64,000 nucleotides of DNA from Methylomonas sp. (GTDB lineage Bacteria; Pseudomonadota; Gammaproteobacteria; Methylococcales; Methylomonadaceae). The stretch lies in NCBI RefSeq assembly GCF_023228165.1, contig NZ_JALOBS010000027.1, positions 4,361-68,360 of the forward strand, in the 5' to 3' direction. Below, piece after piece: positions 34,994 to 44,916 of this stretch (position 1 is the stretch's first letter; every line of letters begins with the position of its first letter). The notes under the pieces are model-generated. The model did not search any database, was not told the origin of the DNA, and saw nothing but the letters and a program-made list of their open reading frames with translations. A program made the translations under genes and the position numbers.

Positions 34994-35494
34994 ATGGACA
35001 TTATCAAACAGTATCTTGCTCTGTGTTGGTTTGATGTCTCACCGCTTGAGCTACCGAGATCGACATCATTTTTTAAAAAGAATTTAATCTTTAACTTTTT
35101 GATGTTCATTTTCATCCATTTCAATATGACGGATGATTTTGAGTCGATATCGGAAGTCTTTATCGAAACCCTGTTAAACCTGAGCTTCATCGCTCTGGCA
35201 CTTTGGCTTAATCGCTCGATGCACACTTATATTCAAGTGGCCTCGGCAATATTGTTTTGCGAAAATTTCACATCACTGTTTTTATTGCCCACCATATTCT
35301 GGGCAACCGTTGCAGAAGACTGGTTAAGCTACGGCGCCCTGGCGATTATCCTATTTTGGACTTGGGCCTTGATTGGCGCCATTTTCAAAAAAATATTGCA
35401 CATCAATGTGTTTGCCGGCTTGGTCATGTCGCTGTTTTACTTGTTGTTTAGTTTCGGCGGCGGGTTTGCCATCAACAGCTTTTTGACCGGTTAA
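34994..35494 (+). CDS. Small multi-helix membrane protein
   Basis: The 166-residue product has about four membrane helices (for example FNFLMFIFIHF, LSFIALALWLN, LAIILFWTWALIGAIF and GLVMSLFYLLFSFGGGF). The pattern resembles small Yip1-type membrane proteins, without certainty. It starts 20 bases after the dynamin-like gene, so the two may act together at the membrane. A short palindrome (ccggttaaccgg) overlaps its end. Confidence 0.65.
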   Translation: MDIIKQYLALCWFDVSPLELPRSTSFFKKNLIFNFLMFIFIHFNMTDDFESISEVFIETLLNLSFIALALWLNRSMHTYIQVASAILFCENFTSLFLLPTIFWATVAEDWLSYGALAIILFWTWALIGAIFKKILHINVFAGLVMSLFYLLFSFGGGFAINSFLTG

Positions 35495-35841
35495 CCGGCT
35501 GCCATCGATAGTCCGCCGGCCAAATCAAATTCCTCAAGCGAATTGAGTGCTCTTAAAGCCGTTTGCTCGTTACGCAAGCCGCCTACATGACTTTCACTAC
35601 TCAAACGAATCCGAGCCAGCCGCGAGAATATCCAGACTCGCAAAGCAGATAGCAATCACTAACAAATTCGAACGCCACTACTACGGATATTTGTCATCCT
35701 TGTTGTGATTTCTAAAAGCTGCAACTGTCTCACAGTATGCTGTTGGCTTTTTCAGTTTAATCCTGCACCAGGGAATTCGGTGCTAAGGACGCTTCGCTAT
35801 CGGACTTCTGTAATGAAACTTTTCCATACTTGGTAAACGTT
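35495..35841. other. Intergenic stretch, no gene seen
   Basis: I see no supported gene, repeat or clear promoter. The following gene has only a weak ribosome site near 35834. Confidence 0.5.
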
Positions 35842-38181
35842 ATGAACAGACAATCATTCATCGCATCGGCTGTATTCACTATCTTGGTGAATTGCACCAT
35901 AGCAACAGCAGACCAAACAACACCGATTAAAGGCGAATCAAGCAAGGTAGCAGCAACTACTGATAATGGGATACCAACCGGACCGCTCTATTTTTCGACG
36001 CGTAAAGATGCGGAGAACGCTTTAGTGGGGTACAACTATGCCCTGACCTTACTCCAAAATGGCCGAGTGCAAGCAATTGTTTCCGGATTGAACGGCTCCG
36101 GCCAGGAAAACCCACTCAGTGTAGTGCAAGCTGAATCGCAAAAATCCGTATCCAAATTCAGCGATCAAACGCAGCTCGATGAAACAGAAACGCCTTTTCC
36201 TAAAATTTCTCTGAAAGAGAAACTCAACGGCCAGTCGGCGATTGATGCATTGGGGGACAAATTGCCTTTGGTGGCAAAAGCGTATGACATGTCCGCGGAG
36301 CGCCTGGAAGATATTCTTAAAACCGATCAGACAGCCTGGATCGATGAGGGCGGACGACTACTTTATGTTGAAGCAGATACAAAACCAATTCCTAGACCAG
36401 AACCTAAGGATACTGACAACAATGGCGAAGACACCGCGAATGCTACAACGATTAGCGGTACGGAAACTTTCGCCTCGACAGCGTCTTCAAGCAAAGATGC
36501 TTTTACTCTTCATAGTAAATCCGGCTCGAACCGGGTTATCTATTTGGATTTTAACGGCCATGTTGCAACAAATACGGCCTGGTCCAGCGGAACCCTGACC
36601 GCGCAGGCTTATGACATTGATGGCAACCCCGGTGCATTTAGCGATGCGGAATTAAGTAACATTAGAGAAATCTGGCAACGTGTAGCGGAAGACTATGCGC
36701 CGTTTGACGTGGACGTAACAACCCAAGAGCCAACGACCGACGCGATAAGACGAACCAGCAACACCGATACACAATACGGTACGCGCGCGGTGATTACCCG
36801 GTCCATGCCGGAGCTGTGTAGCCAATCCTGCGGCGGCGTGGCCTACGTCAACGTATTTTCGTACTACTCGTCCAGCACGCCGGATCGCTATCAACCCGCT
36901 TGGGCGTTCTTTGATAAATTAGGTAACGGTTATCCCAAGTATGTAGCCGAAGCAGTGTCGCATGAAGTTGGTCATAACCTGAATCTCAACCATGACGGCA
37001 CATCCACCGCTGGATATTATACCGGCCAAGGTAGCGGTGCAACCGGCTGGGCTCCGATTATGGGGGCTAGTTACTACAAACCCGTCACGCAATGGAGCAA
37101 AGGCGAATATCCAGGCGCCAACAATTTGCAAGATGATATTGCAGTCATCAGTGCGGCAGGCACGCCTTTACGTCCCGATGACTACCCCAGCACAAATGCG
37201 AGTGCGGCACCATTGTCAGGCGAGGCAACTGCGGTATATCAAACGGGCATCATCGAACGCAATAGCGACATCGATGTATTCACCTTTCAAACCGACGGCG
37301 GCAATGCGCAATTCAATATTGCCTCGGGCTCTATCGCGCCTGATTTAGATGTAGCTGTGAAGTTAATGGATTCTTCTGGAAATACAATAGCCTCGATCAA
37401 TCCGTCTGACAGCCTGTCGGCATCATTGGCCGCGACCTTGGCTGCCGGCCGATATTTCCTGCAAATCGATGGAGTTGGGCATGGCGATTTAACAACTGGT
37501 TACTCTGATTATGCGAGCCTTGGCCAATATCTGATTACCGGAAGCTATCCCAAAAACACAACCACATTAAGCCAGCCAACAGCGGATATTTCAGCCTTGC
37601 CAAGCTTTGGCGATGCGCCTTTAACAGTCGCGTTCAATGGGAGCGGATCGACTGACCAGGATGGTAACATCGCGGCTTATGATTGGAATTTTGGTGATGG
37701 GTCAGCCAACGCCAATACAGCCGGACTAAGCCATATTTACACTGCACCGGGTACGTTCACGGCAACATTGACTGTTACCGATAATAGCGGCTTGAAAAAC
37801 AGCACGACGCAAACGATTAGCGTGACCCAATCTACCGCCGACCTGAGCATGAAAGTCGGTAGTACCTCATTAACGCGCAAACCGCTCAGCAGAGGCAAGT
37901 CTCAATGCGTCGCGAACGTCATCGTTAAATACGACGCATCGTCCGTTGCGGGTGCGACTGTTTATGGTTCGTGGAGTGGCTCGGTGAAAACAAGATCCGG
38001 TTACAAAACGGTGACCGGCTCAACATCCGGCAGCACCAAGTCTGACGGCACCGTTACTATCGGTAGCTCGAATCTACCAAGCAGCATCTCTGGCACTTGC
38101 GCATTTACTGTTACCAACGTCGTCAAGAGTGGATACACGTATGACGGCAGCGGCCAAATTGCAGGCAGCTTTTCCTGGTAA
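35842..38181 (+). CDS. Secreted metallopeptidase with PKD domain
   Basis: The 779-residue product has an N-terminal signal peptide (FIASAVFTILVNCTIATA) and a long pro-region. The peptidase domain starts near NRVIYLDFNGH, with zinc motif HEVGHNLNLNH (Gly of the metzincin motif replaced by Asn) and a possible Met-turn in APIMGASYY. A beta-rich bacterial pre-peptidase C-type domain follows (near RNSDIDVFTFQT). One PKD domain (AYDWNFGDGSA) and a Ser/Gly-rich end complete it. I chose ATG 35842 over TTG 35830. It is probably exported and digests extracellular protein. Confidence 0.85.
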   Translation: MNRQSFIASAVFTILVNCTIATADQTTPIKGESSKVAATTDNGIPTGPLYFSTRKDAENALVGYNYALTLLQNGRVQAIVSGLNGSGQENPLSVVQAESQKSVSKFSDQTQLDETETPFPKISLKEKLNGQSAIDALGDKLPLVAKAYDMSAERLEDILKTDQTAWIDEGGRLLYVEADTKPIPRPEPKDTDNNGEDTANATTISGTETFASTASSSKDAFTLHSKSGSNRVIYLDFNGHVATNTAWSSGTLTAQAYDIDGNPGAFSDAELSNIREIWQRVAEDYAPFDVDVTTQEPTTDAIRRTSNTDTQYGTRAVITRSMPELCSQSCGGVAYVNVFSYYSSSTPDRYQPAWAFFDKLGNGYPKYVAEAVSHEVGHNLNLNHDGTSTAGYYTGQGSGATGWAPIMGASYYKPVTQWSKGEYPGANNLQDDIAVISAAGTPLRPDDYPSTNASAAPLSGEATAVYQTGIIERNSDIDVFTFQTDGGNAQFNIASGSIAPDLDVAVKLMDSSGNTIASINPSDSLSASLAATLAAGRYFLQIDGVGHGDLTTGYSDYASLGQYLITGSYPKNTTTLSQPTADISALPSFGDAPLTVAFNGSGSTDQDGNIAAYDWNFGDGSANANTAGLSHIYTAPGTFTATLTVTDNSGLKNSTTQTISVTQSTADLSMKVGSTSLTRKPLSRGKSQCVANVIVKYDASSVAGATVYGSWSGSVKTRSGYKTVTGSTSGSTKSDGTVTIGSSNLPSSISGTCAFTVTNVVKSGYTYDGSGQIAGSFSW

Positions 38182-38192
38182 TCGTATGCATC

Positions 38193-38227
38193 AAAAAGAA
38201 GGCGCGGTAATCGCGCCTTCTTGTCTT
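38193..38227. terminator. Bidirectional intrinsic terminator
   Basis: gaaggcgcg and cgcgccttc form a perfect nine-base stem with a five-base loop (38198-38220). It is flanked by aaaaa on the left and ttgtctt on the right. It serves the metallopeptidase gene and, on the other strand, glgB. Confidence 0.85.
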
Positions 38228-38244
38228 ATCGCTTGCGTGGCAAA

Positions 38245-40461
38245 TCAAATTGGGGCTTTTATATTTTTTACAGCCTTACTATCCTGCTTCAGTTTGAATA
38301 TGATGCCGCCCAACGGCGGCAATCTCAAACTGATAGAGTGAGGAAGATTCATCCAGGGTATGGGATCGGAAGTAATTAAGGTGTTGACCACATTGCTGCC
38401 GTCGTAAACGCCCGAATCGGAATTAAAAATTTCTTGATAGTCGCCCGCAACAGGTACGCCAATTCGATACTGCTCCCTGACTACCGGGGTAAAATTGAGC
38501 ACCACTATCAATTCGTCCGCCCCATCCTTGCGCCGGTAACTAATCACGGATTGTTCCGCATCATGGCAGTCTATCCAGTCAAAACCTTGATGATCGAAAT
38601 CATGTTTATACAAGGTAGGCTGGGCTTTATATAAATCGTTTAATTCTTTCAGCAGCGTTTGGATACCTTTGTGGTGCGGGTAATCCAGCACGTACCAGTC
38701 CAATTGGCTGCTAAAATCCCACTGAGTGCCCTGACCGAATTCGCAGCCCATGAACAACAGTTTTTTGCCCGGATAGGTGAACATCATCGTGTATAGCAAG
38801 CGCAGATTGGCGAAGCGCTGCCATTCATCGCCCGGCATTTTATTCACCATGGCACCCTTGCCATGCACCACTTCATCGTGAGAAAAAGGCAAAGCGAAAT
38901 TTTCGGTAAAGGCGTACAACATGCCGAAGGTCAATTTGTCGTGATGATAGCGCCTGTGGATGGGATCTTCTTTCATGTACTCGAGGATGTCGTTCATCCA
39001 GCCCATGTTCCATTTCATCGAAAAACCTAAGCCGCCGGTCCATGTGGGTCGGGTCACGCCACCCCATGCGGTCGATTCTTCCGCCATCATCACGGTACCC
39101 GGATGCTGTTGATGGGTGACTGAATTTAATTCCCTGAAGAAGTCGATAGCTTCCAGATTTTCATTACCGCCATATTGATTCGGTATCCATTCGCCGTCTT
39201 CGCGGGAATAATCCAAGTAAAGCATGGAAGCCACCGCATCGACCCTTAAGCCATCCAGATGAAACTCCTCCAACCAGAAAATCGCGCTTGAGAGTAGAAA
39301 GTTTTTGACTTCATTGCGCCCGTAGTTATAGATCAAGGTACCCCAGTCACGATGCTCGCCCTTGCGGGGATCTTCATGCTCATACAACGGCGTGCCGTCG
39401 AAGCGAGCCAGGGCGAATTCGTCTTTAGGAAAATGGGCCGGCACCCAGTCCAGTATCACGCCGATGTTGTTCTGATGGCAAGTGTCCATGAAAAAACGAA
39501 AATCGTCCGGTGCGCCGAAACGGCTGGTGGGGGCAAAATAACCGGTGGTTTGATAACCCCAGGAGGCATCCAGCGGATGCTCGGTGATAGGCATTAACTC
39601 GATATGGGTAAAACCAAGCGCTTTGACATAGTCGACCAGTTGGACGGCCTGATCGCGATAGTTTAAAAAATTGCCTTCCGCATCATATTTCCAAGAACCC
39701 AAATGTACTTCGTAAATCGACATGGGTTCATGCAGCCAGTCATGCCCGCCTCGACTGTCCATCCAGGCTTGATCATGCCATTGATAGCTTGCTTCGCGCA
39801 CCACTATCGATGAGGTTTTGGGCCGCAACTCGAATTGCTGGCCATAAGGGTCGGTTTTGGTCAGCACTTCGCTGGTATTGCGGTTTAATATCTCAAACTT
39901 ATATAAATAGCCTGCATCCAGGCCGGGATAAAACAGCTCCCAAATACCGCTACTGCCCAGGCTGCGCATCGGATGACAGCGACCGTCCCAATGGTTGAAA
40001 TCACCAATCACACTGACACGGCCGGCATTGGGCGCCCAAACCGTAAACAAAACGCCGGAGATTTCATCGACACTATGCAGGTGCGCGCCCATCTTCCGGT
40101 AAGCATGCCAGTGTTTGCCCTCGGCGAATAATTGCCGATCGAAATCCGGTAACTGCACTCCAAAATCGTAGGGGTCGTAACCGGCATGTTTACCGCCGTC
40201 CTTGTCGATCCAGTCCAGCCGGTAATGATCGGGCAATTCGCCGGGCTGGGCTAGATATTCAAAAAAGTCGGTTCCGGGCAAGCGCGGAATATCCGCCCCG
40301 CCATCCGCAAAACCAACCGATTCCGCGTAAGGTAAATAAAGTCTAATTTTAAAAGACTTACCTTGTTGGTGACGACCCAAAACCGAGAAAGGATCATGAT
40401 GTCTAGCCTCCCGGATTTTAATCGCATCGGCATCGAGCGTGACGTTTGATAGATTTCCCAT
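38245..40461 (-). CDS. glgB: 1,4-alpha-glucan branching enzyme
   Basis: Makes alpha-1,6 branches in glycogen. The 738 residues have an N-terminal CBM48 region (HDPFSVLGRH), and a GH13 catalytic domain with DGLRVDAVASMLYLDYSRE (nucleophile Asp), MAEESTAW (acid/base Glu) and FSHDEVVHGKGAM. The C-terminal all-beta domain is complete. Other glycogen genes are not in the window. It is on the minus strand and ends at the shared terminator. Confidence 0.96.
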   Translation of the reverse strand: MGNLSNVTLDADAIKIREARHHDPFSVLGRHQQGKSFKIRLYLPYAESVGFADGGADIPRLPGTDFFEYLAQPGELPDHYRLDWIDKDGGKHAGYDPYDFGVQLPDFDRQLFAEGKHWHAYRKMGAHLHSVDEISGVLFTVWAPNAGRVSVIGDFNHWDGRCHPMRSLGSSGIWELFYPGLDAGYLYKFEILNRNTSEVLTKTDPYGQQFELRPKTSSIVVREASYQWHDQAWMDSRGGHDWLHEPMSIYEVHLGSWKYDAEGNFLNYRDQAVQLVDYVKALGFTHIELMPITEHPLDASWGYQTTGYFAPTSRFGAPDDFRFFMDTCHQNNIGVILDWVPAHFPKDEFALARFDGTPLYEHEDPRKGEHRDWGTLIYNYGRNEVKNFLLSSAIFWLEEFHLDGLRVDAVASMLYLDYSREDGEWIPNQYGGNENLEAIDFFRELNSVTHQQHPGTVMMAEESTAWGGVTRPTWTGGLGFSMKWNMGWMNDILEYMKEDPIHRRYHHDKLTFGMLYAFTENFALPFSHDEVVHGKGAMVNKMPGDEWQRFANLRLLYTMMFTYPGKKLLFMGCEFGQGTQWDFSSQLDWYVLDYPHHKGIQTLLKELNDLYKAQPTLYKHDFDHQGFDWIDCHDAEQSVISYRRKDGADELIVVLNFTPVVREQYRIGVPVAGDYQEIFNSDSGVYDGSNVVNTLITSDPIPWMNLPHSISLRLPPLGGIIFKLKQDSKAVKNIKAPI

Positions 40462-40627
40462 TTTGGAGCCTCAAGGTCAAAAGATAATGAGCCCCGATGT
40501 TATCAAATATAGGCATGAGAGATAGATTATTCTTTATGCCCAATGCCGACGGATGCAATGAACCGCACAAAAGGGTGTATTTCGAAATTATTCGGGGTGA
40601 TTGGCCAGCGTTTAGCAGCACAATCCG

Positions 40628-41039
40628 ATGGCTCCCAGACATCTTGCTCAGCTGGAGTCTACTGAACTCCGGCAAAGCTTCCCTAATATCACCAGCGAGC
40701 ATGCGCGTATTACCTTGGAGGTAGGAGAAGATTACAACTGTGTTGCCTATGCGGTAGATGAAACGGAACATTATGAACCCGGTTCCGTCGCGGAAATGCG
40801 CCGCTTTATGAATTTACGCGGATATCGATTTTCTGGGGGTCGACCCCAGCTATGTTCCTCATGTGACACGCCACTGTCGCGGGCCGTGGCCGGTGGGTGT
40901 ACCACCCGTGGTCGATTTATGGGAGTCCAAACTCGGCCCCGATGACATGGCCATCACTCACTGCCGCCGCGATCTTTGTGCAAGCGGAACAAACATGACC
41001 CAACTCGGGAATATCATTGCTTCCTTCAAGCAACGCTAG
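40628..41039 (+). pseudogene. Frameshifted gene, DUF7689-like N-terminus
   Basis: ATG 40628 opens a frame whose first half reads like a protein (ITSEHARITLEVGEDYNC, then VAYAVDETEHYEPG). After about base 40832 the frame becomes nonsense. If one T is removed in the gattttctggggg run, a protein-like sequence continues (FLGVDPSYVPHVT, then VVDLWESKLGPDDM) to TAG 41037. The YNCVAYA segment recalls DUF7689-type proteins, but I am not sure. There is no ribosome site. It could be a real frameshift or a sequencing error. Confidence 0.5.
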
Positions 41040-41043
41040 AAGA

Positions 41044-42609
41044 TTACTGTCCAGCCAACGTCGTTTCATGCAACTGGATATTGATGAGCTTGACCGCCGC
41101 CTGTATACCCGCAAACACCTGATTGACATGAACACCGCGCGTTTTGCGCAACTCATTGCCGCAATCCCAGGTGATCACGCATTCGGTCAGCGCACTGGCG
41201 TGGCCGCCCTTGGGAATGCGAATTTCATAATCGGCCAGAGCAGGCAAAGTATAATCGTAATGGACCATAACCTTGCCAATGGCGTCTATAAACGCATCGA
41301 AGCCGCCACTACCGGCACCGGTGGCCTGATGCTTCTCGCCCTTTACATCGACGCGCAGGCTGACGGTGGATTGCAGATCCATGCCACTATTGATAGCGCA
41401 AGCCAACAATTTAATATGTTGATAACTTTTGCTTTCCAAAACGTCGGCGATAATAAACGGCAAATCGTCGGTAGTAATGGTTTGTTTGGAATCGCCGATA
41501 CTGACGATGCGCGCCAGCACTTTCTTTTGGTCCTCTTCGGAAAGATCCAGCTCCAGTTGCTCCAGATTTTTTTTCAACGACGCCTTACCGCTCATCTTGC
41601 CCAGCGCATAGTTGCGAGTGCGCGAAAAGCGCTCCGGCCCCAGCTTGGTTTTATACAATCCGCCTTTTTGGTCGCCGTCGGCATGAATTCCGGCGGTCTG
41701 GGTAAATACATCGGCACCGACTATCGGCGCATTGGCGGCGATACGTTTGCCGGAAAAATTTTCCACCATGTCGCTGATACGCACCAAGTGGCTTTCGTCT
41801 ATGCCTAGTTCAATCGCCATTTTGTCCCGCAACACCACGGCCACTTCCGCCAGCGACGCATTGCCGGCCCGCTCGCCCAGGCAGTTGATGGTGCAATGCA
41901 CGGCGCTGACGCCCGCGCGCACTGCAGCCATGACATTGGCGGTGGCCAAGCCGTAATCGTTATGCGGATGAAAATCGAAAGATAAGGCGGGATAACGTCT
42001 GCACATGTCGCTGAGACTGTTGAATACTTCCTCCGGCGCCATCACACCCAAGGTATCAGGCAACATGAAATGACTCACTTGACTGTGTTGCAGCCTATCC
42101 ATAAAGCCGTAAACATAGTCCGGACTATTTTTGTAACCGTTCGACCAGTCTTCCAGATAAAGATTGATTTTCAGACCTTGTTCATGGGCGTAATCGATAG
42201 TTTGCAGTACATCGGCGCAATGCTGGTCCAGGGTTTTACCTAGCTGTTCCCGACAGTGTTTTTCGCTACCCTTGGCCAACAGATTGATCACCTTTCCGCC
42301 GGTAGAGCGAATCCAGTCCACACTGCGGGTATGATCGACAAAACCCAGCACTTCGACGCGCTGGTCAAACCCCTCTTCGGCCGCCCAACGATTGATTTGG
42401 GTGACGGCTTCTTTTTCACCTTCAGAGACTCGCGCCGAGGCCACTTCGATACGGTCGACACGTAAAAACTGCAACAATGCCTTGGCGATGCTGACCTTTT
42501 CCATCGGTGTAAAAGCCACACCCTGGGTTTGCTCACCATCTCGCAGGGTAGTGTCCATCAGCTCTATCTTTCTGCTGGCCGCGACGGCGGTTAAGTGTCG
42601 AGTATTCAT
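41044..42609 (-). CDS. cimA: (R)-citramalate synthase or 2-isopropylmalate synthase-like enzyme
   Basis: The 521-residue product is an HMGL-type acyl-CoA carboxylate synthase. It shows ELMDTTLRDGEQT, the metal and acetyl-CoA site HPHNDYGLATAN, and GERAGNASLAEVAVVL. A C-terminal LeuA-type regulatory domain follows. The length and domain order fit CimA, which makes citramalate from pyruvate and acetyl-CoA for isoleucine. A LeuA paralogue cannot be excluded. I chose ATG 42609 because the frame to 42669 gives an unusual N-terminus. It is divergent from leuB. Confidence 0.8.
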   Translation of the reverse strand: MNTRHLTAVAASRKIELMDTTLRDGEQTQGVAFTPMEKVSIAKALLQFLRVDRIEVASARVSEGEKEAVTQINRWAAEEGFDQRVEVLGFVDHTRSVDWIRSTGGKVINLLAKGSEKHCREQLGKTLDQHCADVLQTIDYAHEQGLKINLYLEDWSNGYKNSPDYVYGFMDRLQHSQVSHFMLPDTLGVMAPEEVFNSLSDMCRRYPALSFDFHPHNDYGLATANVMAAVRAGVSAVHCTINCLGERAGNASLAEVAVVLRDKMAIELGIDESHLVRISDMVENFSGKRIAANAPIVGADVFTQTAGIHADGDQKGGLYKTKLGPERFSRTRNYALGKMSGKASLKKNLEQLELDLSEEDQKKVLARIVSIGDSKQTITTDDLPFIIADVLESKSYQHIKLLACAINSGMDLQSTVSLRVDVKGEKHQATGAGSGGFDAFIDAIGKVMVHYDYTLPALADYEIRIPKGGHASALTECVITWDCGNELRKTRGVHVNQVFAGIQAAVKLINIQLHETTLAGQ

Positions 42610-42809
42610 GTTTAACCAATCTTTGAACTTAAGCCGGACATTTTCGCTTAAATGACAGGCGCTTGGCAACGTAAGGGGATCAGAGAAACTAGCGGCAACA
42701 GTTTTGTTTAAGAAACGGCGGTGTATTTTCAGACAGCACCGCTCAGCTAAAGTAACGTAAAATAAGCGGGTTAAAATATGTTTAATTCACTTAGAAATCA
42801 GTAGAAAAA

Positions 42810-43916
42810 ATGAAGCATTATAAAATCGCAGTATTGGCCGGCGACGGTATCGGCCCTGAAATTACTCAAGAAGCACTTAAAGTTCTGAAAGTTATCGAAG
42901 AACGTAACGATGTGACCTTTGAATTAATGCCCGCATTATTTGGCGCTTGCGCTTACTTCGAAACAGGCGATGCGTTTCCGCAAGCCACTATCGATATTTG
43001 CGACCAGGCTGATGCGATTTTGAAAGGCCCGATTGGTTTAAGCCATGAAGAATCCAAAAAGATTCCGGTCGACAAGCAACCCGAACGCGGCGCATTGTTG
43101 CCGATGCGCCGCCGTTACAATACTTACGCCAATTTCCGCCCGGTTTCTCTGCCGAAATCCCTGGCGCATTTTTCCCCTTTAAAACCGGAAATCATCGGTG
43201 AAGGCATCGATCTGATCATGGTGCGCGAGCTGATCGGCGGCCTGTATTTCGGCGATAAAGAACGCGGCATCAATGACAAGGGTTTGCGCTATGTGCGCGA
43301 AACGCTGGAATACGATGAAGAACAAATTCGCCGCATCATGCACGAAGCGTTCAAACTGGCCAGTAAACGCCGCAAGTTATTGCACAATATCCATAAGAGC
43401 AACGTACTGCTGTCCAGTGTATTGTGGAACGAAGTGATGGAAGAAGTCGCCAAGGATTATCCGGACGTCGAAGTCGTTAATTATTTGGTCGACTCGGCAG
43501 CAACCGCATTGTGCCTGAAACCGACCCAGTTCGATGTCATGGTGATGGAAAATATGTTCGGCGATATACTCAGCGATCAGGGCGGCGGTGTACTGGGTTC
43601 TTTGGGCTTGATGCCATCCGCCTGTATCGGCCCTGAAAAAGCCTATTACGAGCCATCGCACGGTTCAGCGCCGGATATCGCCGGTAAAAATATCGCCAAT
43701 CCTTATTCGATGATAGGTTCGGTGGCGATGATGCTGGAGAACAGCTTCGACATGGCGGCAGAAGCCAAAAATGTCTGGGCGTCCATGCAAGGAGTCTTTG
43801 CGGACGGTTACTCGACAGCCGATTTATCCAAACCCGGCAGCGGCGTAACCATGATCAGTACGGTTGAATTTGGCGATAAAGTTGTCGAAAAACTGCGTCA
43901 AATACCGAAGGTTTAA
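42810..43916 (+). CDS. leuB: 3-isopropylmalate dehydrogenase
   Basis: Oxidises and decarboxylates 3-isopropylmalate in leucine synthesis. In bacteria using citramalate it also serves isoleucine. The 368 residues have VLAGDGIGPEITQEALKVL at the N-terminus and the IPMDH-type motif VRELIGGLYFG. The MENMFGDILSDQGG motif and the cofactor loop HGSAPDIAGKNIANP follow. It is transcribed away from cimA across a 200-base gap and ends at a terminator. Confidence 0.95.
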   Translation: MKHYKIAVLAGDGIGPEITQEALKVLKVIEERNDVTFELMPALFGACAYFETGDAFPQATIDICDQADAILKGPIGLSHEESKKIPVDKQPERGALLPMRRRYNTYANFRPVSLPKSLAHFSPLKPEIIGEGIDLIMVRELIGGLYFGDKERGINDKGLRYVRETLEYDEEQIRRIMHEAFKLASKRRKLLHNIHKSNVLLSSVLWNEVMEEVAKDYPDVEVVNYLVDSAATALCLKPTQFDVMVMENMFGDILSDQGGGVLGSLGLMPSACIGPEKAYYEPSHGSAPDIAGKNIANPYSMIGSVAMMLENSFDMAAEAKNVWASMQGVFADGYSTADLSKPGSGVTMISTVEFGDKVVEKLRQIPKV

Positions 43917-43925
43917 AGACTTTCC

Positions 43926-43959
43926 CAAAAAGGCCGACATATCTTATGCCGGCCTTTTA
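43926..43959 (+). terminator. Intrinsic terminator after leuB
   Basis: aggccg pairs with cggcct around a short loop containing catatcttatg, with four T (43954-43957) after the stem and aaaaa before it. It begins ten bases after the leuB stop. Confidence 0.8.
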
Positions 43960-44016
43960 TTCAAGACGCGCTCGCTTCTATTGCCGTAGAACAGGTTAAC
44001 ACTCTAATCGAGTGCA

Positions 44017-44829
44017 TTATTCTTGCTTCGGTTTAACACCGTAATAATTGGACAATATACTGTAAGCCCCACGCATACCATCCTGAATGGTAGCCTTCAA
44101 AGGCAGGCAGTCGCTACTCCATTGCTTGATTTTACTATCGAAATAAAAAGCCCAATCACCTTGCCAGCATTGGCCTTTTTGGGTGACCCGTCCCGCCATG
44201 ACTGCCGGCACTTCGTAACGCGCCGACACCGCCAACAAATTTCTGGAATCCGCTCCCAATACCTCGCTGACAGAAATGCGCTGCTGTTCTTCCAGATCCA
44301 GCATCGGAAAGATGACCGGCACGCCTTTGATTTTCGATGCCAGCGCCATGGCGCTTTCGAAGTCAGGCATAGTCTCCGGATTATAGAACTGCCGTTTGCC
44401 TTCTGCATCCACTACCAACCACACCAAAGTCTCAGGCCTGATTTCGCTCCAAATGCCCACCTGGCTTTTGCGCATCACTTCCAATAATTGGTCTTCATCG
44501 AACTCCACTCTGATTAAACGGGCATCGTTGCCGGAATATTGGTCGGCGGCAATTAAAGAATATTGAAATTGTTTGACGTAATGTTGGGCGCCATTCAAAA
44601 CCTGCTGCACAGCCGGAAGTTTGGATATATCATCGGCCACCAACACCCGGCTCAATACACCATATAAAGCCTGTTTGATAGCCTGCTCCCGGTCGGCGGC
44701 GGACTGGCTGTTGGCAATCAGCTCAATTTCATACAGGCCTTTGACTTCCAGAGCATCCGCCGGCGCCGCGACTAGAATGGCCAGTATAAATGCCGGCAAA
44801 CACACTCGTTTTCCTTTAGTAAAAATCAT
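44017..44829 (-). CDS. DUF2066 exported protein
   Basis: The 270-residue product has a signal peptide (LPAFILAILVAAPADA) and the DUF2066 layout: EVKGLYEIELIANSQS at the start, ALYGVLSRVLVADDIS and ETLVWLVVDAEGKRQFYNPE. The function is unknown. It is divergent from purM, the typical position of DUF2066 genes in many gammaproteobacteria, which supports the assignment. The gap between the two starts is 87 bases. Confidence 0.85.
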   Translation of the reverse strand: MIFTKGKRVCLPAFILAILVAAPADALEVKGLYEIELIANSQSAADREQAIKQALYGVLSRVLVADDISKLPAVQQVLNGAQHYVKQFQYSLIAADQYSGNDARLIRVEFDEDQLLEVMRKSQVGIWSEIRPETLVWLVVDAEGKRQFYNPETMPDFESAMALASKIKGVPVIFPMLDLEEQQRISVSEVLGADSRNLLAVSARYEVPAVMAGRVTQKGQCWQGDWAFYFDSKIKQWSSDCLPLKATIQDGMRGAYSILSNYYGVKPKQE

Positions 44830-44916
44830 CGCTTGCAGCCTACCCTGACGGTGTATAAATGGGAACTATAGTACAATATCGGTTGATTCAATCTTAACTT
44901 TAGTAAGAGACCTCCA

